Source of the DNA: TMP-86 sp964247385
GTDB taxonomy: Bacteria; Pseudomonadota; Gammaproteobacteria; Steroidobacterales; Steroidobacteraceae
Assembly: GCA_964247385.1 (NCBI GenBank)
Contig: CAXTUB010000014.1
Location: 16,743 to 80,742 of the forward strand
DNA length: 64,000 nt
Direction of reading: 5' to 3'
This document shows, piece by piece, positions 27,978 to 35,829 of the stretch. Each line of letters begins with the position of its first letter. Position 1 is the stretch's first letter. A program made the translations under genes and the position numbers. The notes beneath the pieces are model-generated. The model did not search any database. It was not told where the DNA came from and saw nothing but the letters and a program-made list of their open reading frames with translations.

Positions 27978-30572
27978 ATGCAGGAGCGATACGAACCGCG
28001 CGCGGTGGAAGCCGAAGCGCAGGCCTACTGGCGCGATGCCGCGTGCTTCAAGGCAAGCGACGATACCGCACTCGAAAAATATTATTGCCTGTCGATGTTT
28101 CCGTACCCGAGCGGCAAGTTGCACATGGGGCACGTGCGCAACTACGCCATCGGCGATGTGCTGTCTCGCTTTGCCCGCATGCATGGCAAGAACGTGCTGC
28201 AGCCCATGGGGTGGGATGCGTTCGGTTTGCCGGCCGAGAATGCCGCCATCGCCAACGGCATCGCGCCGGCGCTGTGGACGCGCGCCAACATTGCCGCGAT
28301 GAAGGAACAACTTCAGGCCCTCGGGTTTGCGCTCGACTGGTCGCGTGAGCTGGCCACGTGCGAGCCGGAATATTACCGCTGGAATCAGTGGTTCTTCCTG
28401 CGCATGCTCGAGGCGGGCATTGCGTACAAAAAGAGCGGCGTGGTGAATTGGGATCCAGTGGATCGCACGGTGCTCGCGAACGAGCAAGTCATCGACGGGC
28501 GCGGCTGGCGCACCGGCGCCTTGGTCGAGAAGCGCGATATTCCCATGTACTACTTGAATATCACACGCTATGCGCCCGAGCTCCTCGCAGCTCTCGACGC
28601 CATGCCCGGTTGGCCCGAGCGCGTGCGCACCATGCAAGCTCACTGGATTGGCCGAAGCGAAGGCGTCAACGTGAGCTTTCCGTACGAGCTTTCAGGTGAG
28701 CAGCGCATGCTGCGCGTGTTCACGACGCGCGCCGACACTCTCATGGGCGTGACGTTTTGCGTCGTGGCGCCCGAGCACGTGCTCGCGCTGCATGCGGCCG
28801 AGCACGATGCATCGTTGCGCACTTTCATTGCCGAGTGCTCACGCGGCACCGCGACCGAAGCCGAGCTCGCCACACGCGAAAAAGTCGGCAGAGACACGCA
28901 CCTGACGGTATCGCACCCGCTCACCGGCCAATCCATCCCGGTGTGGGTCGGCAACTACGTGCTCATGAGCTATGGCGAGGGCGCCGTCATGGGCGTGCCG
29001 GCGCATGACGAGCGGGATTTCGAGTTCGCGAAGAAATATGGACTGCCCATCAAGCAGGTGATCGACACGGGCCGTGACTACTCGCTGCAGGCATGGCACC
29101 CCTGGTATGCCGATCACGGCCGCTGTATTCACTCCGGTCCCTACGATGGGCTCGGGTTCGAAGCCGCGGTGCAAGCGGTGGCGCGCGATCTCACCGCGCT
29201 TGGCCTCGGCGAAACGCAAACCACGTGGCGACTGCGCGATTGGGGTATTTCGAGACAGCGTTACTGGGGTTGCCCCATTCCGTTGATTCATTGCGCCGCA
29301 TGTGGCGATGTGCCGGTGCCGGAGAAGGATTTGCCGGTGATTTTGCCGCCCGATCTGGTGCCCGACGGCAGCGGCAATCCGCTGGCAAAGCTCGAATCGT
29401 TCGTGAGCTGCGTATGCCCGCGATGCGGCGCCCCGGCTCGCCGCGAAACCGACACCATGGACACGTTCGTGGATTCGAGTTGGTATTTCTTGCGTTTTGC
29501 GAGCAGCGGCGACGAGGCCGCCATGGTGGATGAGCGCTGCGACTATTGGATGCCTGTCGATCAGTACATCGGCGGCATCGAGCATGCCATTTTGCATTTG
29601 CTGTACGCGCGCTTTTGGGTGCGCGCCATGCATGATCTCGGTTTGGTCAAGGTGCGCGAGCCGTTCGCGCATTTGTTCACGCAAGGCATGGTCTTGAATG
29701 AGGTGTTTTTTCGCAAGCCCGCATCGGGCCGCATCGAATACTTCAATCCTGCCGATGTCACGGTGATGCGTGACGCGAACGGCGCCCGCACGAGCTTCGC
29801 GCTGCGAAGCGATGGTCAGCCGGTCGAATCGGGCGGCGTCGTCACCATGTCGAAATCCAAGAACAACGGCGTCGATCCGCAGCGTCTGGTCGATGAATTC
29901 GGCGCGGACACGGCGCGCTTGTTCACGCTGTTCGCAGCGCCGCCGGAGCAGACTCTGGAATGGTCCGATGAAGGGGTGCTAGGCGCGTATCGTTTCCTCA
30001 AGCGGCTGTGGCGCGCCGTTTACGTACACATCTCGGCGGGATCTTCGCCCGCTCTCGACAAGGCCCGGCTCGATGGAGCGGCTTTCGAGTTGCGCAGACA
30101 GGCGCATCAGACCCTGGCCAAGATCACCGATGACATCGGAAGGCGGCGCACGTTCAATACGGCCATCGCAGCGACCATGGAATTACTGAATGCCGTGTCG
30201 AAGCTCGACAGCGATGCGCCGCAGGGACGCGCGGTCACGCAGGAGGCGCTGGAGATCGCCGTGATCTGCTTGTCTCCCATGGTGCCGCACATCACACACG
30301 CCTTGTGGCGCGCTCTCGGTCACGAGCGCGCGGTGATCGATGAGCCATGGCCGGCGGTCGATGAGTCGGCGCTGGCTTCTGCGACGCTTGAGATCGTCGT
30401 GCAGGTGAACGGCAAATTGCGCGGGCGCGTCAACGTGCCGAGCGCGGCCGATGACGAGCAGCTGCGCTCCGCGGCGCTCGCCGACGATGCCGTCAAGAAG
30501 TTCATCGCCGCGGCCACCATTCGCAAGGTGATTGTGGTTCCCGGAAAGCTGGTCAACGTGGTGGTGGCGTAA
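27978..30572 (+). CDS. leuS: leucyl-tRNA synthetase
   Basis: 864 residues from ATG 27978 (MQERYEPRAVEAEAQAYW), the bacterial LeuRS start; an ATG ten codons upstream is less likely. The class I motifs are HMGH in SGKLHMGHVRNYAIGDV and TMSKSKNNG. The CP1 editing domain is present (TTRADTLMGVTFCVVAPEH) and a zinc module CAAC...CPRC is seen. Its TAA overlaps the ATG of lptE. Confidence 0.99.
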   Translation: MQERYEPRAVEAEAQAYWRDAACFKASDDTALEKYYCLSMFPYPSGKLHMGHVRNYAIGDVLSRFARMHGKNVLQPMGWDAFGLPAENAAIANGIAPALWTRANIAAMKEQLQALGFALDWSRELATCEPEYYRWNQWFFLRMLEAGIAYKKSGVVNWDPVDRTVLANEQVIDGRGWRTGALVEKRDIPMYYLNITRYAPELLAALDAMPGWPERVRTMQAHWIGRSEGVNVSFPYELSGEQRMLRVFTTRADTLMGVTFCVVAPEHVLALHAAEHDASLRTFIAECSRGTATEAELATREKVGRDTHLTVSHPLTGQSIPVWVGNYVLMSYGEGAVMGVPAHDERDFEFAKKYGLPIKQVIDTGRDYSLQAWHPWYADHGRCIHSGPYDGLGFEAAVQAVARDLTALGLGETQTTWRLRDWGISRQRYWGCPIPLIHCAACGDVPVPEKDLPVILPPDLVPDGSGNPLAKLESFVSCVCPRCGAPARRETDTMDTFVDSSWYFLRFASSGDEAAMVDERCDYWMPVDQYIGGIEHAILHLLYARFWVRAMHDLGLVKVREPFAHLFTQGMVLNEVFFRKPASGRIEYFNPADVTVMRDANGARTSFALRSDGQPVESGGVVTMSKSKNNGVDPQRLVDEFGADTARLFTLFAAPPEQTLEWSDEGVLGAYRFLKRLWRAVYVHISAGSSPALDKARLDGAAFELRRQAHQTLAKITDDIGRRRTFNTAIAATMELLNAVSKLDSDAPQGRAVTQEALEIAVICLSPMVPHITHALWRALGHERAVIDEPWPAVDESALASATLEIVVQVNGKLRGRVNVPSAADDEQLRSAALADDAVKKFIAAATIRKVIVVPGKLVNVVVA

Positions 30573-31084
30573 TGCCCCGCTCGCGCGGCGGCATCGGAGT
30601 GCGCGTCGGGCATGCGGTCTTATGGCTCTTTCTTGCGGAGCTTGCAGGGTGCGGGTTTCGGCTCGCGGGCTCGGAGCCCATGCCGCAGCTGCTGCGCACG
30701 CCATATCTCTCCTTGCACGATTCCTACACCGAATTCGCGCGCGCTTTCGAGCAGTCCTTGAAGGACTCCGGCGCCAGGCTGCAACCGAGCGATCGCGGCG
30801 CGAGCGCCACGATCGAGGTAACGCGCGACGACGTCGAGCAACGCGTGATCGCGGTGTCGGGCCGCAATATTCCCACCGAATACGAAATCACGTACACGAT
30901 CACACTCGCCGTGCATGCGGGAGGGCGCGAAGTGCTCAGCCCGCAGACCTTGAGCCTCGAGCGTGACTACAGCTTCGATGAAAACGCGCTGCTCGCCAAA
31001 GAGCATGAGGAAGATGTGCTGCGCGCCGACCTGGCGCGGCAGCTCGCGGTGATCGCCACGCGCCGGTTGTCGTCGCTCAAGTAG
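30572..31084 (+). CDS. lptE: LPS-assembly lipoprotein LptE
   Basis: 170 residues. A signal peptide ends in the lipobox LAGC, giving lipid-Cys27, followed by GFRLAGSEPMPQ, the typical LptE start. LptE plugs the LptD barrel in the outer membrane and helps insert lipopolysaccharide. ATG overlaps the leuS stop by one base (TAATG). The usual next gene, holA, is displaced about 7 kb downstream (38036). Confidence 0.95.
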   Translation: MPRSRGGIGVRVGHAVLWLFLAELAGCGFRLAGSEPMPQLLRTPYLSLHDSYTEFARAFEQSLKDSGARLQPSDRGASATIEVTRDDVEQRVIAVSGRNIPTEYEITYTITLAVHAGGREVLSPQTLSLERDYSFDENALLAKEHEEDVLRADLARQLAVIATRRLSSLK

Positions 31085-31584
31085 TGTCGATGTTGCTTGC
31101 GCATCGAATCGATCAGAGTCGATTGGGCCGTCTGATGCGCGGCTACGGCCTCGAACTGCAGTGGACGGCGCCGGCGCAGTCCATCCCCGGCTCTTTTTGG
31201 GGCGATCCGGAAGCGGGCCTCATCGGCAGCACGGTGCATGCGCGCGCGGATACGCCGCTCCATTCCGTGCTGCATGAGGTGGCGCACTACATCTGCATGG
31301 CGCCCGAGCGCAGGGCGCACCTGCATACGAATGCCGAAGGGGATGACGCCGAAGAAGCGGCGGTGTGCTATTTGCAGATTTTACTGGGAGATTGGCTGCT
31401 CACAGGCGCCCGCGAGCGACTGTTCAACGACATGGACGCTTGGGGGTATAGCTTTCGGCTCGGCACGGCATCGCGGTGGTTTGCGCAAGATGCCGAAGAT
31501 GCGAAAGGCTGGCTCATGCAGCGCGGCATCATCGATGCCGACGCTGCGCCCACATTCGCGCTCGCCGGCATGGGACGTGTGTGA
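31084..31584 (+). CDS. predicted zinc metallopeptidase-like protein
   Basis: 166 residues; GTG 31084 shares a base with the lptE stop, and ATG 31090 is the alternative. HEVAHYI at residues 64-70 is a gluzincin-type HExxH, and the following DDAEEAAVCYLQ could supply a third Glu ligand. No signal peptide or membrane segment is seen, so a cytoplasmic location is likely. I cannot assign a named family. Coupling to lptE suggests it moves with the leuS-lptE transcript. Confidence 0.75.
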   Translation: MSMLLAHRIDQSRLGRLMRGYGLELQWTAPAQSIPGSFWGDPEAGLIGSTVHARADTPLHSVLHEVAHYICMAPERRAHLHTNAEGDDAEEAAVCYLQILLGDWLLTGARERLFNDMDAWGYSFRLGTASRWFAQDAEDAKGWLMQRGIIDADAAPTFALAGMGRV

Positions 31585-31592
31585 GGCCATCG

Positions 31593-32471
31593 ATGCGCCT
31601 GTGGCCCTGGGTCAGTTGCCTGGCCATCACCTCCATGAGCGCAGCCATGCTTGGCGGTTGCCTGCGCGCCAGTTTCGCCGTGGTCAATGTGCCTGCCTAC
31701 TTCGGCGCCTATACACGCACGAAAGACGTGCCGTACGGCGCCGATCCTCAGCAACGGCTAGATGTGTACCGGCCGAAGCGCGCGCGGCCCAATGCGCCGC
31801 TGATCGTGTTCTGGCATGGCGGGCGTTGGGAGTTTGGCGACAAGTCCCAATATCGCTTCGTCGCCTCCGCCCTGTGCGAGCTCGGATACGTGGCGGTGCT
31901 GCCAAATTATCGGCATTACCCGCAAGTGAAAATGGCAGGCTTCATGCAAGACGCTGCGGCCGCGGTGGTGTGGGCGCATACGCATGCGCGCGAGCTCGGA
32001 GCGGACCCCGCGCAGATTTACGTGATGGGGCACTCGGCCGGCGCGCATCTGGCCGCGCTGCTCGCGCTGGATGACCGTTATCTGCAGGCCGCAAGCCCCG
32101 AGCCCGTGCCCTTGGCAGGCGTCATCGGCTTGTCCGGCGTATACGATTTTCTGCCGCTGACCGAAGACGATACGCGCGACATGTTCGGACCGCCCGAGAA
32201 CTATCAGTCGAGTCAACCCATTCACTTCGTTCACGCCGGAGCGCCGCGGATGTTGTTGGTTCACGGCGCCGATGACCGAACCGTGTATCCCAAGAACAGC
32301 ATCCATCTCGCCGCGGCATTGAAAGCGGCCGGCGTGCCGGTGACGTTGTATCTATATCCCAAGCGCAAGCATGCCGACACCGTCGCGGCGCTCAGTCCGC
32401 TGGCGAAGGGGCGCGCACCGGTGCGCGAGCAGATTCGCGAATTCGTGGCGGCGAGCCGAGCCGGCGGCTAG
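31593..32471 (+). CDS. alpha/beta-hydrolase lipoprotein (esterase-like)
   Basis: 292 residues from ATG 31593. Signal peptide with lipobox LGGC (Cys23). The fold shows an oxyanion motif FWHGGRWEFGDK, nucleophile Ser148 in MGHSAGAHLAALLA, an acid in HGADDRTVYP and a His in PKRKHADTV. It resembles the BD-FAE/carboxylesterase group acting on small esters. It would be membrane-anchored, facing the periplasm. It begins 8 bp after the upstream gene. Confidence 0.88.
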   Translation: MRLWPWVSCLAITSMSAAMLGGCLRASFAVVNVPAYFGAYTRTKDVPYGADPQQRLDVYRPKRARPNAPLIVFWHGGRWEFGDKSQYRFVASALCELGYVAVLPNYRHYPQVKMAGFMQDAAAAVVWAHTHARELGADPAQIYVMGHSAGAHLAALLALDDRYLQAASPEPVPLAGVIGLSGVYDFLPLTEDDTRDMFGPPENYQSSQPIHFVHAGAPRMLLVHGADDRTVYPKNSIHLAAALKAAGVPVTLYLYPKRKHADTVAALSPLAKGRAPVREQIREFVAASRAGG

Positions 32472-32521
32472 AGCGACAGCTCCGTGCGCTCGCGCACACA
32501 AAGCGCGGCCACGCTGCGGCT

Positions 32522-32541
32522 GGTATTGACAATCATTCTCA
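32522..32541 (+). promoter_or_regulatory. Fur box upstream of bfd
   Basis: TGACAAT-C-ATTCTCA at 32527-32541 matches the 7-1-7 Fur consensus TGATAAT-N-ATTATCA at 12 of 14 arm positions by eye. The 19-mer beginning at 32522 matches 15 of 19. It ends 19 bp before the bfd start, where bound Fur would block transcription. It implies iron repression of bfd and possibly bfr. Confidence 0.7.
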
Positions 32542-32560
32542 TTTACATTCCAATGTCGGC

Positions 32561-32773
32561 ATGATCATTTGCGTCTGTAAAGCGGTGTCGGAGCGCGAAA
32601 TTCGCGCGGCTGTTCGCGACGGCGCCAATTGCGTGCGAGATCTCACGCAATTGTCCGGGCTCGGGTCATGCTGCGGCAAGTGTGTTCCAGAGGCCCGTGC
32701 GGTGCTCGGCGATGCGCTGACGCGCATCGACGCTCAGGCGTTGCAGTTTTCCGCCACACCAAAGTTTGCCTGA
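32561..32773 (+). CDS. bfd: bacterioferritin-associated ferredoxin Bfd
   Basis: 70 residues with the four cluster cysteines of the BFD fold: MIICVCK at the N-terminus and GSCCGKCVPEA later, the pattern C-x-C...C-x2-C. Bfd carries a [2Fe-2S] cluster and donates electrons to the heme of bacterioferritin to release stored iron. It is just upstream of bfr and downstream of a Fur-box match, fitting expression in iron lack. Confidence 0.95.
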   Translation: MIICVCKAVSEREIRAAVRDGANCVRDLTQLSGLGSCCGKCVPEARAVLGDALTRIDAQALQFSATPKFA

Positions 32774-32851
32774 CTTTTCCTTCGGCTCTGGCTCACTGAT
32801 TCTCGGCGTGCGCTATCATCGGCGCCATGCTGAGACTGTGAGAGGCCTGCC

Positions 32852-33340
32852 GTGAAGGGTGATGAGAAAGTTCTCGAGTTTTTGAATCAGGCTCTGAAGA
32901 ACGAGCTCACGTCCATCAATCAGTATTTTCTGCATGCGCGCATGCTGGACAACTGGGGAATGCGGCGGCTCGGGAAGCTCGAGTATGACGAATCCATCGA
33001 TGAGATGAAGCACGCCGACCGTTTGGTCAAGCGCATTCTCTTTCTCGATGGTTTGCCGAATTTGCAGGATCTCGGCAAGCTATTCATCGGCGAAAATGTG
33101 AGGGAAGTGCTCGAGTGCGATTTGCGGCGCGAGCAGGCCGCTCACCCCATGTATACGGCGGCGATTGCGTATTGCGATAGCGTGCGTGATTTCGTAACTC
33201 GCGAAATCCTGGTGCAAATCCAGCAAAGCGAGGAGACCCACATCGACTTCATTGAAGAGCAGCTGCGCCTCATCGAGGCGATGGGCTTGCAGAACTATTC
33301 GCAATCAGCCTGCGGCGAGATCAAAGAGCCCGGCGCCTGA
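32852..33340 (+). CDS. bfr: bacterioferritin
   Basis: 162 residues with a GTG start (MKGDEKVLEFLNQALKNELT). Ferroxidase ligands Glu18, Glu51 and His54 are present, with the later Glu and His in QQSEETHIDFIEEQ. The heme-binding Met52 is kept (DEMKHADR), so it is a true heme-bearing Bfr subunit of the 24-mer iron store. It follows bfd by 78 bp; TATCAT at 32812-32817 may belong to a separate promoter. Confidence 0.97.
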   Translation: MKGDEKVLEFLNQALKNELTSINQYFLHARMLDNWGMRRLGKLEYDESIDEMKHADRLVKRILFLDGLPNLQDLGKLFIGENVREVLECDLRREQAAHPMYTAAIAYCDSVRDFVTREILVQIQQSEETHIDFIEEQLRLIEAMGLQNYSQSACGEIKEPGA

Positions 33341-33360
33341 AGCCGTCACGCCTACACTCG

Positions 33361-33420
33361 CAGGTCTTGCAGAACAGGCTTGCTCGCCGTCAGGTCTTGC
33401 AGACCCGGCTTGCTCGCTAT
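33361..33420. repeat. two tandem 30-bp direct repeats
   Basis: Units at 33361-33390 and 33391-33420 agree at 26 of 30 positions and both begin CAGGTCTTGCAGA. They fill most of the gap between bfr and the end of the convergent acetyltransferase gene; the second unit includes that gene's stop region. No stem-loop with a T tract is formed, so a terminator role is not evident. Confidence 0.85.
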
Positions 33421-33896
33421 GAAGTGGGGCCCAGTGAGCGCCACATGCTCAGAGCGGCTTCGCGGCCATCGTAGTAGCGCGCTTTCACCCCGCCCACCTT
33501 GAATCCTAGGGCTTCGTAGAACGCGCGAGCGCTTGTGTTGGCTTCGCGCAGCTCGAGCTCGATGCGGCGGATGCCGGCCACTTCCGCGGTGACCGTCAAC
33601 CAGTCGATGAGACGGCGCCCGATGCCATGACGCCGCCATGCCGGCGCCACCGCAAGCAAATTGAGGTGAGCACGCTTTTCACCGAAATGCAGGATGGCGA
33701 AACCCGCGACTCCGCTATCGCCCGCACCCTCGGATCGAGCGACCAGCACGCACGCGTCGCGCTCTTCGATGGAGCGCAGCACTCGCGCCGGCGTCCAAGA
33801 CCAACGCAAGCCTTGCTCGATTTGATCGCGCGACAGGCAGGCGATTCCGTGCGCATCGGCGCGCGAGGCGAGCTGCAGGCTGGCAAGAACAGGCAC
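33417..33896 (-). CDS. rimI: RimI-type GNAT acetyltransferase
   Basis: 159 residues from GTG 33896, 20 bp after the iminopeptidase stop. The frame is open further upstream but would overlap that gene without homology. The acetyl-CoA motif LNLLAVAPAWRRHGIGRRLIDWL and the ending RRIELELREANTSARAFYEALGF...RYYDGREAALSM closely follow RimI, which acetylates the N-terminal Ala of ribosomal protein S18. It is not beside tsaB, the common partner, so a different substrate is possible. Confidence 0.8.
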   Translation of the reverse strand: MPVLASLQLASRADAHGIACLSRDQIEQGLRWSWTPARVLRSIEERDACVLVARSEGAGDSGVAGFAILHFGEKRAHLNLLAVAPAWRRHGIGRRLIDWLTVTAEVAGIRRIELELREANTSARAFYEALGFKVGGVKARYYDGREAALSMWRSLGPTS

Positions 33897-33916
33897 GGCG
33901 GCGTGCTGCGTTTTTG

Positions 33917-35029
33917 CTACAAATCCCGATAGCGGTCGGTCGCGCTCACCAGCTCGTGCAAGTTGCCGGGATCGAACGCGGAGTGGCCGGCCTCGACGAT
34001 CAAGCGAAAATCCGCCTCGGGCCAAGCCCGGTGCAGATCCCATGCACTCATGGGCGGACACACCACATCATAGCGGCCCTGCACGATGGTGGTCGGAATG
34101 TGGCGGATCTTCTGCACGTCATCGACCAACTGATTCTCATGGCGCAAAAAGCCGCGGTTGGAAAAATAATGACTTTCGATGCGCGCCAGCGCCAAGGCAA
34201 ATGCGTCCTCGCCCGACAGCTTGATGTGTTCGGCATCCGAGTGCAGAAAGCTCGTGGCGCCTTCCCACACCGACCAGATGCGCGCGGCGGCCAGCGCGGT
34301 GCGTTGATCGCTTCCCATCAGCCGCTTGTGATAGGCGCTCAGAAAGTCATCGCGTTCCTCGACCGGGATGAAGTCACGGTATTGTTCCCATGCATCCGGG
34401 TAGATGGCCGATGCGCCCGATTGATAAAACCAGCGCAACTCTCCGTAGCGCACCATGAAAATGCCGCGCAGGACCAGCTCGGTCACGCGCTCGGGATGCG
34501 CCTGCGCATAGGCGAGCGCGAGTGTCGAGCCCCACGAACCGCCGAACACCAGCCATTTCTCGATCCCCAGGCGTTTGCGCAAGCGCTCGATGTCCGCCAC
34601 GAGATGCCACGTCGTATTTTCCACGAGGCTCGCGTGCGGACGGCTTCTTCCGCAGCCGCGCTGATCGAACACCACGATGCGATAGTGACGCGGGTCAAAG
34701 AACCGGCGTGATCGAGGGCCCGCGCCCGCGCCGGGGCCGCCATGCAAAAAGATGGCAGGTTTGCCCTTCGGATTGCCGCTCTCCTCGAAGTAGATTTCGT
34801 GCAGCTCCGAAACGCGCAGGTAATCTTGATTGAAGGGCTCGATGGGCGGGTAAAGCTCACGCCGCGGCGCCGCTTTCGCCGGCGGCTCGATGCGCGTGCG
34901 GTCGCGCAGCGAGCGCGAGCGCGGCAACTTCGTTTTAGCGGCCGCGCGAACTTTTGCGCGCGGCGCCGTGCGCGCCGTCTTGCGGCGGGGAGGAGCAACC
35001 ACTTTCTGCTGCGTTTTTTTCTTAGCCAA
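33917..35029 (-). CDS. pip: proline iminopeptidase with basic N-terminal tail
   Basis: 370 residues. The S33 peptidase body from about residue 59 shows FLHGGPGAGAGP, FDQRGCGRSRPHAS, nucleophile Ser165 in GGSWGSTLALAY, Asp in YDVVCPP and His in EAGHSAFDP. It removes N-terminal proline from peptides. The first 55 residues are Lys/Arg/Ala/Pro-rich (AKKKTQQKVV... APRAKVRAAAKTKLPRSR) and unlike the roughly 315-residue family. The TTG start overlaps the hinT end by 8 bases; later starts within the tail are possible. Confidence 0.93.
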   Translation of the reverse strand: MAKKKTQQKVVAPPRRKTARTAPRAKVRAAAKTKLPRSRSLRDRTRIEPPAKAAPRRELYPPIEPFNQDYLRVSELHEIYFEESGNPKGKPAIFLHGGPGAGAGPRSRRFFDPRHYRIVVFDQRGCGRSRPHASLVENTTWHLVADIERLRKRLGIEKWLVFGGSWGSTLALAYAQAHPERVTELVLRGIFMVRYGELRWFYQSGASAIYPDAWEQYRDFIPVEERDDFLSAYHKRLMGSDQRTALAAARIWSVWEGATSFLHSDAEHIKLSGEDAFALALARIESHYFSNRGFLRHENQLVDDVQKIRHIPTTIVQGRYDVVCPPMSAWDLHRAWPEADFRLIVEAGHSAFDPGNLHELVSATDRYRDL

Positions 35030-35369
35030 GGTTCACCATGGGCCCCAAATGCCGGCCTCCAATCAAATGTACGTGCAGGTGATAGACCTGCTGACCGCTA
35101 TCTGCGTTGCAATTGATTACCAGCCGATAGCCGCTCCGGTCGACGCCCTGTTTGCGCGCCAGATCGCGGGCGACGATGATCATATGTCCAATCAGCGCTT
35201 CATCCGAGTCTTCGATGTCGTCCGTGCTGGCAATGAGCTTTCTTGGCACGATCAACAGATGCACCGGGGCGGCCGGATGTAGGTCTTTGAATGCAACCAC
35301 TTTTTCGTCGCGGTATACGATGTCGCCAGGCAGTTCGCCGGCGATGATCCGCTCAAAAATGCTGGCCAT
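35022..35369 (-). CDS. hinT: HIT-family purine phosphoramidase HinT
   Basis: 115 residues from ATG 35369 (MASIFERIIAGELPGD). The histidine triad is HLHVHLIGG in the C-terminal half, and FKDLHPAAPVHLLIVPRK is the conserved central part. HinT hydrolyses nucleoside 5'-phosphoramidates such as lysyl-AMP adducts. It heads a minus-strand group hinT-pip-rimI, divergent from feoA. Confidence 0.95.
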   Translation of the reverse strand: MASIFERIIAGELPGDIVYRDEKVVAFKDLHPAAPVHLLIVPRKLIASTDDIEDSDEALIGHMIIVARDLARKQGVDRSGYRLVINCNADSGQQVYHLHVHLIGGRHLGPMVNLG

Positions 35370-35493
35370 TTCCAACTAACCCACAAAGCACGCTCGAAGC
35401 GCGCCATCTTATCGTGCTGCCTCACATCTGCCCAGATGACTCGAATGGAACAGGCGTCCCAGGTGCGTGAGCCTCACATTACACGTACGAAAT

Positions 35494-35512
35494 GGTAATA
35501 GGAACGATTCTC
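35494..35512 (+). promoter_or_regulatory. probable Fur box upstream of feoA
   Basis: The 19-mer GGTAATAGGAACGATTCTC matches the Fur consensus GATAATGATAATCATTATC at 12 of 19 positions by eye, and its right half (ATTCTCA) equals that of the bfd site. It ends 16 bp before the feoA start. The match is weaker than the bfd site, but position and the iron-uptake genes behind it support it. Confidence 0.55.
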
Positions 35513-35528
35513 ATGTAGACTTCGCCTC

Positions 35529-35825
35529 ATGTCAGCCGTGATCGAGTCTCCCGTACTATTTGCGCCCGCGCAGGATTTGTCGCTTGCGGATCTTCCCGTG
35601 GGAGCGTCGGCCCGGGTCGTTTCCATGGCGAATTCCGGCGCAGCGTCGGATGTAACGCGCCGTTTGAGCGAGCTGGGCTTCTTGCCGGGCGAGGCTCTGC
35701 GAGTCGTGGCGCGCGGGCTCCTGTCGCGCGAGCCGATCGCGGTACGCATCGGCACCGGCACGTTCGCTTTGCGCCGTCACGAGGCGGAGAAGATTAGCGT
35801 TCGCGCGGAGCCCTTTATCCGCTGA
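35529..35825 (+). CDS. feoA: ferrous iron transport protein FeoA
   Basis: 98 residues forming an SH3-like FeoA domain: LSLADLPVGASARVV, RRLSELGFLPGEALRVVARG and IAVRIGTGTFALRRHEAEKI. FeoA is a small cytoplasmic partner needed for FeoB uptake. About 17 N-terminal residues precede the domain. It ends 4 bp before feoB. Confidence 0.94.
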   Translation: MSAVIESPVLFAPAQDLSLADLPVGASARVVSMANSGAASDVTRRLSELGFLPGEALRVVARGLLSREPIAVRIGTGTFALRRHEAEKISVRAEPFIR

Positions 35826-35829
35826 CCGC

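Noticed and set aside
27513..28643. A 376-codon minus-strand open frame
   Set aside because: It is antisense to lnt and leuS, both certain, and reads as Arg/His-rich low-information sequence.
33361..33420. Tandem repeats as a CRISPR array
   Set aside because: The units are directly adjacent without spacers, only two exist, and no cas genes are in the window.
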